Origin: Ophthalmolycus amberensis | Lineage: Eukaryota > Chordata > Actinopteri > Perciformes > Zoarcidae | Direction of reading: 5' to 3' | Length of the DNA: 64,000 nt | NCBI GenBank assembly: GCA_024529925.1 | Contig: JAFEUB010000723.1 | Coordinates: 124,001-188,000 of the forward strand | Shown here: in pieces, positions 46,670 to 58,300 of the stretch | Position numbering within the stretch: the first letter of the stretch is position 1 | Layout: the number at the start of each line of letters is the position of its first letter | Made by a program: the position numbers and the translations under genes | Notes under the pieces: generated by a model | What the model was told of the DNA's origin: nothing | The model's database searches: none | The model's input: only the letters and a program-made list of their open reading frames with translations

Positions 46670-48072
46670 ACACACTAGGGCTGCCTCTTTTCTTTCCTCC
46701 TAATCCACCATGTGCCTTGTGACAACACGGCCTTCGGGGGCTCCCAGTCGGCCCCGTCGGCTCACCAATTTCCACCCATCTTGACATTCACATCAGGCGC
46801 TGACCTCCAAAAGCAAACAGGGTTTCATGTTATCTGCAAATATTTCCTCATGGTTTGTAGCCGTTGCGGTTCAGGTGTGGTTTGATATTCAGTGTACTTT
46901 CCTGTTGAAGATTCTGTATCCTGTAGCTCCAGCGATCTGGTGGTATGACTTGTAGAAAAACAAAGCACAAGTGAAGCTTTGTTCCATTCAGACGTCACTT
47001 GGAAAAAAGCTGTATCTGCTGACTGATGAAGAAACAGGTTGTTCTTATTTAAGAATAGGATACAGCGACTTAATTAAAGAGAGAACCCAATCTTAGAAAG
47101 ACAGCTGGGATTGATGTGGTTTGAGTTTTCTGGGTCCCTTTTTCTTTTTTTGAGCTGGTAGTCAAAATATAACGTCAGGTCAATGCAGACGTACGGTCGC
47201 ATTGAGTTATTTCCAGCAGATGGACATGAGTTTGGTATCAAAGATCTACATCATGGAGTCTATGTGTCACATTTTGGTGTCAAGTTCCTCAAAAAAACAA
47301 AAAACTTCCTCTTCATAAACAATGAGATCTGTGTCTCTTCTTTGATGGACCTGTGTGATTCTTGGTTAACCTCCAGGTTCCTCAAACTACCAACTTCCAT
47401 CTGATTGTTCTTTTCCGTCCACCAAACTTCTTAGTTTAGCATGTTAGTCTGCTACACTCTGCTAATTAGCACGAAACCCAAAGTACAGCTGAGGCTGATG
47501 GCAATATCACTCATTTTGTCATGAACAAAAATATTGGACAAATCAATATTTTGACCCTCTAAAATTCACGTATTAACAGGGCACATAAACCCACTTACAC
47601 TTCGGTTTGTGTGCAGATTGAACAAATACGTCTTTATGCTAAGCTAAGCTAACAAACCTAGTTGTAGCTTCATATTTAACCAACAGAAAAGACAGTTGTA
47701 ACAGTCTTCTCAACCAACTTACAACAAGAAAAGCAAATAAACTTATTTCCCAAAAACTTCCAAACAATTTCTTTCAGACTCGGCTTGTTTTGAGACCTGA
47801 ATACAAAACTCCTCACGCACCACGAATGCTTGATTGTTGGGCCGATGCACTAAAAAGAGAGAGAGGGGTGTTTGCTACAAACTGAGCTTCAACTTTTCTT
47901 TCCTGCTGTGAAAACTTTTGATCATTGAATCGACTGTTCGTGTCCAAGTGACTTTTAAACGTGTAACACTGTTAACAGTCCCCTCTGGTCTGCAGTGAAG
48001 CAGCATGGGAAACCTGTGCTCGTTCCCGCCACATCAGGACAGAAGCTTAGATAAATTCCTGCAGCTGTGTGC

Positions 48073-48074
<2 letters not shown>

Positions 48075-48104
<30 letters not shown>

Positions 48105-48438
48105 ACGTGTGTGTGTGCTCTCTGACACTCGATGTTTGCAGAACACACTCACGCGCAACACACACACACACACACACACACACAAGACTGAGCATGTACA
48201 TCGGCGAGCCTGATGATCACTGGTTACAGCCGCGAGGCGATTGGCTGAGTTTCCACTGTTATCATAGAGGAATTCCATAGAGACTTACAGGATTTAATGT
48301 GTGTGTGTGTGTGAGTGTGTGTGTGTGTATTCACACTGCGACTGTGTGTTTTTCTTCTCATCTTTCTGGAAGATGTGTGTGCAAACTGCAACCTCTTGTT
48401 TGTCTTTGTTTTTGGCTGTTTGGAAGCAAGAAAGTGCA

Positions 48439-48481
<43 letters not shown>

Positions 48482-48617
48482 CTATGTTGGGGTTTCGTGT
48501 CTTTGTTCACTTTTGTGGATTCACCATTTTGGCATAGTTCTCTGAAATGCCAGAAGTGATTCTCAGCAGAGCAAAAAAGCTAGTGACAGTGTGTGAGTCT
48601 GCAGAAAACACAGACAC

Positions 48618-48675
<58 letters not shown>
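48075..48675. repeat. cluster of five GT / CA tracts in opposing orientation
   Basis: Tracts are GT at about 48075-48115, CA at 48157-48184, GT at 48298-48330, GT at 48447-48480 and CA at 48612-48675. Open frames of poly-Cys/Val or Thr/His on both strands here are repeat artefacts. Confidence 0.9.
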
Positions 48676-48678
<3 letters not shown>

Positions 48679-50035
48679 ATATATTCTTTATATTCTAATA
48701 TTCTTTTACCCTTTTCCTTTGACCTCCTCAAAAACCCTTGAGATGTGAGATTTTTGCTTACAGATTATATTTAATTACAGCCTATTAACATTTGAAACAC
48801 TTTATTATCATTATAATGCAAAATAAGAAATCTTGAATCATGAGTTATAACTTAACATTTGCAGTTGGCTTATCAGAAAGTGGGATACTCACTGTCTTAT
48901 ATTAATGACCTATCAACACATATAATTTCTGTTTTGTTTTTTTACAAGCTGGTAACCCAAAAGTTTTTCTCATTCTTGACCTCATGATTTAAAACGTCCT
49001 TATATTTGATCTATAAAGCAGTAGTAAATGATTTATAACATTAATAAATACAGTATAAACAGTGAGTTATAATAACGTGGTGCCTTTTTTCAGTTTGTTT
49101 GTGCTAAAGAAAGTACAATAATCTTCATATTCTGTATTTTCAGCTGGTTGTGAATAGTGGGCTGATTTTTGATTAAACTTGAGTAATAACAGGCCAACTT
49201 TCCAGTCCCGGTTCCCACCCAGTATATTTAACTTTCCCCTTCTCCACGGCCGATATGGGAATGTGGAGCTTTGTCTTTCCACGAGTCTCAGGAGAGGGAT
49301 TGTTGACACGAGCGGTTGGAAACGCTGCGTGCAGCCCTCGTTTCCTCTCCTGCACCCAGCAATCTAGACATGACCAAACCAGTGAAGGGCTCCAGGTCTA
49401 GAGTGTGCAGGATTCCCCACAGAGCTGCCAGTACCAACACCTCGCCATGACTGCTGTGTGCTTCCCCCCCCCCCCGTCTCTGAGTGTGCGGAGACTTTTC
49501 CTCTCTGCTTTGGGGCGTCACTGTCTTTCCCAAAGATAACAGTGACAGCAGCGCCGCGAGATGCTCAGCTCTGTCCCTACGAATGAAGACAAATATCTCC
49601 CGGCCTCCGGCCAGATGTGGCCCAGACCCCAGTGACCTTCCCCTAATAATGAGATTAACCTCCAAGTGCATGAGCTTCAGAGAGTCAGCAGACACAGTGG
49701 ATACACCTCCGCCTGCAGCCGGTTGGACTCCTTGATTTCAGTGCATTTGTATGTGGGGGATTAAAATACGAGGCTCTTTTTCGAACAGATGACGTTTGAT
49801 ATGAAACCAGCCACCATTTTTTACGTCGTCATCGATGACGCATCCTTCATTTCTGGGCCTAATTTGTTGCTTGGTGTTGCATTATTCTGATTCCTGATGA
49901 TAACTGGTGAAATAAAGGCAACAACATGTCACATCAATGTGTTTTTAGCAGCGGAGGAGTTCGATATAAAAGGAGATTTGAATTACTTACATTACGTTGT
50001 AATGCATTGTACATTGTCCTCGTTGAAGCTGCAAA

Positions 50036-50059
50036 CCCCCCCCCCCCCCCCCCCCCCCC
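50036..50059. repeat. poly-C run, 24 nt
   Basis: An uninterrupted run of C follows GCTGCAAA. The complementary strand is a pure G run able to form G-quadruplex structures; assembly length here is prone to error. Confidence 0.9.
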
Positions 50060-50736
50060 GCATAACGCAATGGAGAGACGGGATAAAACATGTCTTTATC
50101 GGCGAGAAGAGAGAACAGACACGTTTGTTAAAAGATAGTCAATAGTCACCTTTTTTTTCTCTTTTTCACTTCTAATTAATTGTATTTATTTTGATTATCA
50201 TTATGGAATTACCTATAATAGTATATGCTTCTCCTCCAAGTATATGTTTTCTGTATTGCGTTGAATAAACAAAAAGTGCAAAAAAATCTTAAAGAAAGAT
50301 AAATAGAAGCACATGATGCCATTTTTATGAAAAATGTTACAAATAAACCAGTTAGTGTTTCATCACAAGAAAACTTCTGCACCATGTCTCAGATTCTCAT
50401 TTAGTTTTTTACTTTTACTTGTAAAATGCCTCGAACAACATTGTTAGAGGGAGCCTGAGATCCCAGATGTTCATCCACAACGACTGCTTCTCTCTTACTG
50501 TTGGCCATGCAACAATAAAGAAGTTGAAATTGAAAATAATGGCCCTAAATGCATCACAGATGAATGACGCAACAGTGTGCAGCTGCAGATGGATTCATTC
50601 ATTTATTGATTTCCCTGTACTCAGTGTTGCTGCTCCCCCCGCTGACTCTGGATCAGGTTTCTTGATGTTTCTGATGAGGGAAAACTTGGCACTCCTATTT
50701 CCTAATGTTGTGTTGGTGGGCCCAGCTGTGTGGACG

Positions 50737-50781
<45 letters not shown>

Positions 50782-51474
50782 CTCAGTGTATAGCTGTTAG
50801 GTGGAGCTGGATGAGCTCATGCTCTGGGCTGTTTTTATGTTTCTTCCAGAATAAGATGAGAATATTTCAGCCTCCTCAGCTCTGTCGTGCCTCTGGGGTG
50901 TTACCGCTCCGTGCAGCCATTTACAGGCCGTTATGGATTTTGGAGCGGGGGTCTCGGTCTAATGTATTCTGGCGTTTTATTTTAACGCCTCTGATTTATT
51001 CGAACACTGAATAAGTCGCAGAGGTCATCTGCGCAGATCCAGAGTTCTCTCAAAAGAGAAGCTGAATATTCATGACGCTGATGTTCAAAGACTGCGTATC
51101 CTTCTTTCTTCTTCATGATCAATTCAGCTGCTTAAAATGCTCGGTGTGAGCTGCAGGCTCTTAATTGAAATGCATAATTCAAAATGCATAGGCAGAATAA
51201 TGGGTCTTCTTATACAGGGGGGATAAATAAGTTTATATTTAGATGCATGCTGCAGGGGGAAGAAGTTAAAGGGTCAGTTCACTGAAATCAATGTATTCTG
51301 TGGTGTCTCGCCATGCAAGTTGTTTTAGTTTCATTAGTCAAGGTTTTCATTTAATTGTTCACAGTGAACCCTGAGGATTGTGAAGGGTAACAGGGACACG
51401 TGTAGAGAGAGATGCTGCCAGTGAGTTTTTGAATGTGATTTTGAAAACTTGGAGCACCACAAGTTCAATTCCAT

Positions 51475-51830
51475 CCAATGGTGGAAGAAGCACTCAGATC
51501 CTAAAGTCTAAAGTCCTGCATTCTAAAAGTAAATTACAGAGGGCAATACAAACTAATTACAGTATCGAAAGCAAAAGTATTACTTGTGCATATAGTATTG
51601 CAATAAGAAATACGCATGAATTCCATATTGTTTAACTGCTTTATAGACTTTAATCTGACAATGCATCTTACTTTATAAACTGATGTGTGTTGTATGTAAA
51701 ATCTTCAATATCAAATAAATGTGAAGAGCAAAAAGTACCTAATTTCCCTCTTAAATGTAGTCAAATATCAGAAAATGGAAGTACTCAAAGTATAAGTACC
51801 TCAACATCAGTAAAGTACAGCAAACTGCTT
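51475..51830. mobile_element. teleost interspersed repeat ('AAGTAAAAGT' family)
   Basis: It begins AATGGTGGAAGAAGCACTCAG followed by ATCCTAAAG..AAAGTCCTGCATTC, the classic left edge of this family, and ends near AGTACTCAAAGTATAAGTACC. It lies about 500 bp upstream of the galnt16 first exon. Confidence 0.65.
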
Positions 51831-51899
51831 TTAATGCAGATATTACACAAGGCGATTTAGAGAAGGGGAAGGTCTCTGTGTTCTGCAGGGAAAGAGGTG

Positions 51900-52093
51900 A
51901 TGTTCTGGTGACTAAAAACCCAACACAAGGCTTCAGTGACGCGCAGCGGGATCACGTGCTTCATAAGTAATCACGAGCAGAAGTGGATAAATGTATCTGT
52001 CATCATCTGCCGTCTGATCTGCACCTATGTGAGGCTGAAATGACCTCAGCTGCTGGATGCAGATTGAACAATGTAGCCAGTGGATGGATGGCT

Positions 52094-52128
<35 letters not shown>

Positions 52129-52364
52129 GAGGATGTGTGTAGAGGAGGATGATATATCTCGGCGCTAGGACCGTGGCTCTGTCGGTGCGCAAATCCCAGC
52201 AGAGAGGCAGCGCTCCGGTTGTTCGCGGAGAAGATAGACGCTGATCTGTCTGCAGCTGCCTGCGACTCAACGCATCCACCGGCGGGGAGGCTGCAGCACC
52301 TTCTGCCGCAGACGGACCTGAACCAGCCGGGCTCGCCTTCCAGAGCCCTCCGTATGGGCTCACC
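51900..52364 (+). promoter_or_regulatory. galnt16: galnt16 5' region
   Basis: The sequence changes from AT-rich repeat to GC- and CpG-rich from about 52150, as expected of a 5' UTR. A (GT)n tract lies at about 52093-52123. An upstream ATG at 52354, 11 nt before the main start, opens a 15-codon frame that overlaps the coding sequence and stops at 52401. No TATA box is evident. Confidence 0.4.
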
Positions 52365-55300
52365 ATGCGCAGGATACGGGCCAACGCCATCGCGATTCTG
52401 ACCGTTGCGTGGATCCTGGGGACGTTTTATTACCTGTGGCAGGACAACAAGCCACAGTCGTCGTCGCCGTCGTCGTCGGCGTCGCAGACCCGTGGCAGGG
52501 GGGGCCATGGGCAGAAGGTGGTCTCCGGTCGGCTGGAGATCCACCGGGACGACAGGACCATCCCGCTGATAGTGAGTGAGCGTGAGGGGGGGGCGATAAA
52601 GAGAGAGAAAGGGGGGAGGTTGTCGCTGGAGGCACCGAGCTGCAGGAGAGTGTGTGCTGCATGTTGATGTGCATATGTGTGTGTGTGTGTGTGAAACCTT
52701 AGGGTGATGATGATGATGGTGGTGGTGAGGATGCACATCAGCTGGGTGTCACAGCAGGGGGTATGTTGCACGACGCGTATGGCTTTCACGCGCATCATAA
52801 TCACCTCGTGCCTCCCGCTGCGCAGCCACCGTTCTTCTCCCATTATTCTACAGGCGGTCTGCTTGTGTTTTTGTCGGTGTTGCCACGAACCCGTGAGAAC
52901 CTCAAGCACTCACGTAAGAGGCTTTCCATAAGTCCAGTGCGTCAGTGCGCAAACGCCTCGTAAACCACGCTGTATGCTGAGAGCGTTCTTGGATGGCACG
53001 TGTGAGGTGTAAAAACACGGGCTTTTTTCTTTTCTTTTTTTTCCAGCTCGGACAGGGCACGAGAGGAGGCGTCCTCTGCTCTCCGGTCTGTCATTAAAGG
53101 CCTGTTTCTGTCAGGTCTGTATCCGCCCGCTGTTGCCTTCTCCAGGGCGGAGCGGTGAAAAGCACCTCTGGTAAATGTGGTAACTGGAGGTGTGTTGGTC
53201 GTCAGGCTCGGCTGGCAGTAATCCTGCCAGGTTGCAACACAGCACATAGACACACCGTCTGTGTGTGCGTGTATCTGGGTCCACGCCAGCTCAGATTAGG
53301 AGATCTGGTCTACCTGGCTGCAGGGTTTCTGATGCATTACGTGGACAGAGATACCAGACCCATAGCTTGTAGCTTTTAGTCATTTAGATGAAGTGAAGAA
53401 GACCCCTGTGCTGACAGATAATCGATCTGTTCTCGGACAGACAGTCAACATTGATTTAAGTCGTTTATCAAGCAGAAATTGAAGTTTTCTTTGTGGTTTC
53501 GGCTTCTCAAATGTGAGGTTTTGCTGCTTTTCTGCTGTTTCAAATCATTTTTTGTGCATTTTTTGTGCAGTTGGACAGTTGGACCTATATTTTTCACATT
53601 TTCAAAATTGACGAAATGATCTAAATGCTTATGTCTGCATTAACTGAACAACCAATAATGAACACAACAGTTAGTGGGAGCCTTACTATAAACTATGGCT
53701 GCAACAAGCGATCATTTTCATTGTCGATGAATTGTTTTGTCAAAAAGATGTCGTGTCAAATGTCTGTTCTAGTGTCCCACAGCTGTGTTGTAGCTAGTTT
53801 TATTCAACGACTGGAACAAAAATCAAATAAATGGATACGTTTATTGTGACATATGACAAACAAAGCATCACATCCTCACATTGGAGAAGAACCAGTGTGT
53901 TTGGCCATTTTTGTTGCTTGATCGATTAATCATAGAACCTTACATATTTTACCCTTTGAATCCAACTTTTCAGCCTGATATAAATCTGTGAGACATTGGA
54001 TGTAAAAGTGAGAGTAACTCCAATTAAAATTCTATGAGAAATAAGAGATAATTTAGTAAAAAACATGAATCAATTCTTCGCTGTTTTCCTTCTGCTGCAA
54101 CAAAGCTGACGGGCAAATCAATGAGATATCCAATAGGAGACTCTTGTGGAAGCACAACACACTGGAGCCTCTTGCTCAGTTTACGAGACCAATAACATAT
54201 CTCAGCTGTGGCCGAGGACACGTGTCAACACGTCGGGGTGTTTCAGCGGAGTCATTAAAACGCTGTTCACAGGATTTAATAATTCAAGGGTTAAAACCAA
54301 ACGCTGGAGCTGCTGCGGTATTTAAGCTGGAAGACGCAGTCGGAACGGAGGCCAACAATATGATCAGAAGATGCATGAAACAAATGTGGAAGCACTTTGA
54401 ATAATCAGAGTGTATCATCTCTGCTGGTGAGCCGCAAACAGACACGACTTCTAATCGGATCGTTCTTTGAACTCTGCACTTTGGACTCGAGTGTTTCCAA
54501 GTTCAGCTTTCTTTTTTTCTTGTGATTTGCTGCAGCGGGGTCGTTGACCTTCGTCACCGATCTGAGATTTCCTGGCTGTAGTTTGTTCTGGTGATCTGAA
54601 CCTGCAGCTCTCCGGCTGCCAGCTCGGCACAGAGTCCAACAGTTTGGACAAGAGGAGGCTGTTACACAAAGACTAGCAACTGAAGGCTTCATGAAGGACT
54701 CTATTTCTGTCCGGTCTTTTCTTCTTCTGTCTCTCTATGTCCTTTGTTTCTTTTTCTTTTTCTATCTTTCCATCTTCCTATCCTTTCTTTATTCCTTCTT
54801 TCCATTCTCCTCTTCTTTGTTCTCTTTCTTTCTTTATCTTGTCATTCTGTCGTCCCTCATCTCCTCTTTCCTTCATCATTTTTCCCATAATTCTTTCCTT
54901 CAGTCTGTCCCTCTTTGTTTGTCTTTTCTTCTGTCTTTCTGATTTCCTTCTTCCTCCTTTATGTCTTCCTTTTGCCCCTCTGTCCTTATATTGTATTTTC
55001 CCCTATTCTTTCCTTTTTCCTTCCATCCATGCGCATTGCGTTCTTTTTTTTCATTAAACCATCTGTCCTTTTCCCTTCCTTTATTCTTTCATTTCCCTCT
55101 GCCCTTTCATTCTTTCTTTCTCTTCATTTTTTATTTTTCCTCTATCATTCTGTCCTTTCCTTTCCTTTCCATCCTCATCTTCTTCATTGATTTTCTTCTC
55201 TCTGTCTCCGTCCCTTGTTTTGTCCCTCCCTTCTCTCTTCTTGTTCTTTTTTTCTTTCCTTACTTTCCTCACAGTATGCCCTTCCCTCGCTCCCCCTTGC

Positions 55301-58300
55301 TCCCTGTCTCTTCTCTCTCTCCCTCCTTCTTTTCCCAAAAGCCCGTTCATTAGCAGCATTTGATTCACTAATGACATCATCTGTGAAATCTCTTTGCACT
55401 GGCTCCCCGTTTTCCCCCTCATTTCCTGCGCTGAGTGGTCTAATTTCTCCACCACAGCTCTTTCAGCCTCTTTCTCTGCAGTAACAGAGTGAGCGTGAAC
55501 ACTTTTGTCAGCTGGACTCTATATTGTGAAACATTCACAGTAATCAGCCGTCTCTCTGACCTGCACATCTGCTGCCATGGCTCTCTCTACATCAGCTGTG
55601 GGCATGTTGTAAACACCGGACCGATCCTCGTCCAGCTAATCAGGTTGTCAGCTTGTAGAAATCCTGCCCTGTTTTTCCAGGACAGATACAAGTTACTGCA
55701 GGTTATACATTAAGTTTAGGATCTATTGTTTGCGTTCACGTCTTGAGATCAGGGTGTGACTGCTGGTTTTATTGCTCAAACCTTTTTTCTGACTAACTCT
55801 GCAACAATTTTTTAATTAACACGACACGACAATATACGCACTTCACAAGAGAATTGGGTTAAATGTGCCGTAACAATCGTGTCTGAACAAGCATTAGCTC
55901 AGCTATATTTTCCATTAGGCGATACAGTCATATATGAACAATGTATTAAACCTCCTCATCGGAGGAGCATTGGCATGGCAACTTTGTTGTACCCAAACAC
56001 ATCATTCCTCTTGGTCATTTAAGCTCTGATTATTATGAGTTTTTAATTATTTTAATGCAATAATCATGTGTATTTGGCATCAAGTCTTTAGTTTAGAAAA
56101 TAGAAACAGTGGTGGAAGGATTGTTCAGATCCTTCAACAAGTAAAAGTACACAACATAAACATACTCCAGAAAGTAAAAGTCCTGCATTCATTAAAGTAT
56201 GATCAGCAGAATGTACTCATATCTAAGCGTATCTTTGTTTTTCTACTTTGTTATCTTAGAACGGACTCTTTAATGCATTGATGTGTTTCAAGGAGGAGAT
56301 CTGTAAATACTGTCCCGGTAGTTGCTTTGAACTTTAGTGGAATGAAAGTAGAGAATGAAAGCCTCCGAAAATGAACCCCTTAACGTGCAGTTTTCTCCCT
56401 TTATTTCCACTTAAGAGGAAATATATCACATTGTTTTTCATTGAAGTTATTTATGTGTTTGTGTCTTATTAATGTTAGCTGTTGGTTTGCCAAACAACAC
56501 ATTTAAAAGCTTGCGAATGAAAGTGTCTATTTGCACACATTACTCCAGTGACTTTGGCATGAGATATATAAGTCTGTGAATAGATCATTAACAGGACTCA
56601 GAGCCACAGCAGGGCTTCTTCTCAGCCTATCGGGTAGATTTTACTTCTACGTGATTTCTCTTTTAATTCTGCATAAAGGAGCCAGCAGACATGTTCATCT
56701 TCCAGACGAGCTTCATATTTAATTCAGTGGGCCGAGCCTCGACGTGCTTTTTGTAATGTTCCTCATATTATCCTTGGAGTGTCTTTTTTATTTATTTTTG
56801 TAGCTTTAAATATTTAGTCATGATGATACTTGCGGATTACCGAGGGATGTGAAGTACACGATTTTGGAAAGAGAGTCCTTACTATGAATAGCAGTGAAAA
56901 CCTCAAATGGCTGGTGTGAGTGGCTGTGAGGAAATGTAGGTTATGGTGGAAAAAATGACTTGTTTGCTGTTGATGATAATGTGAAGCTTGATGAGAGGAA
57001 CTAATCACATAACTGCTAAACATATAAAATATAATCAACACTTCCTCTTTAAAGGCTTCACAGTAGCCGGACTCTGCTGCCTTAGTGCTCTTTGCTGCTG
57101 TCAGAAAAGATAAAACTGAAGTTAATACAGTGATAAATAGACAGTGATACAGTGATAAATATAAGGCTGTACTGGTGACATGTGCAGGCGGTAAATTGAT
57201 GGTTAAATGAGTTGTGTCTTTTGGTAATTTAACATTATAATTAGCCCTTTTTTGCACGCAGACTATTTACGGAATTAGACATCTCACTATATCTGAGTCG
57301 ATAGAAAATTGTATCTCTTAATTGTAGTTAAAGCTACAGTGTGTAGCATTTGGGGGTTCCCTCCGGGTTCTCCGGCTTCCTCCCACAGTCCAAAGACATG
57401 CAGCTCAGGTTATTTGGAGACTCGAGATTGCCCGTAGGTGTGAATGTGAGCGTGAATGTTTGTCTGTCTCTATATGTGCCCTGCGATGAACTGGCGACCT
57501 GTCCAGGGTGAACCCTGCCTTCGCCCAATGTCAGCTGGGATCGGCTCCAGCGGCCCGCGACCCTGAACAAGGATAAGCGGTTTGGATAATGAATGAATGA
57601 ATGAATTATTAATCTAAATCTAACCAGTAAATAAAGTTATCAGCGGTAGTGAAGTAAAAAGTACAACATTTGTCTCTAAAATGTTGTGGATTGGAAGTAT
57701 AAAGTAGAAGAAAATGGGACTACTTCAGGGAAGTATCTCAGAATTGTATTTCTTATTTACTTTCCACCGGTTGTGCAGGTAGTGTACAGTGAGTTAAGAG
57801 CTTTAGTCTGCGGAGGTAACACAGTGGTATCAGCATTGATCTTGCACCGCGGACATGTTTGTGAATCCTTGAAGCGTGCACGCTGCTTCCCCGGAGAGAC
57901 TGAAAATGAGGTCACTCTCACCTGAACTTGGTCAGGAGCTCTTTATAAATCCTCCAGCTACACCGACCTTTAACAAAGCACCACAGAACGAAGAGTCGCC
58001 CTTTATTTCATCTTCTATTTTCTCCTTTTCTATATTGCATCTGTCCATCTCACCGTTGCTTCTCTTTGGTGGCAGCTACTCATCTGCTTTCATTGATTCC
58101 TTGGCTGTTTTTACCTCCCACTTGCAGGGAGAATCCATTAATTACTGAGGATTCTCTAGACTGTGTATTTAGTTTTGGTGAGTGCCCATCCCCTTTTTTT
58201 GCCTCGTTAGCGCTGACACGGAGACCTGAATAAGAAAGTGGCATTTACATTTGAATGATTTCGGCTGATACTTTTCCTCCGACTTGGCTTCAACGTGAGT

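Larger units (their letters stand above)
44600..51470. other. vps39-galnt16 intergenic region, repeats only
   Basis: I find no supportable gene here. The region holds a GGTTCT hairpin repeat (46030-46310), CA/GT microsatellites (46640-46672, 48075-48675, 50739-50778), and poly-C runs at about 49467-49478 and 50036-50059. An open frame at 45153-45536 has a similar-length frame on the opposite strand and no recognisable domain. Some GC-rich patches (45230-45540, 49380-49730) could be conserved noncoding DNA or lost exons; I cannot tell. Confidence 0.45.

Noticed and set aside
48301..48741. Cys/Val- and Thr/His-rich frames in the 48 kb region
   Set aside because: They are translations of GT and CA repeats.
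54691..55455. Phe/Ser/Leu-rich frames on + and Glu/Arg/Lys-rich frames on -
   Set aside because: They follow from the CT bias of the tract; no start context, domain or splice structure.
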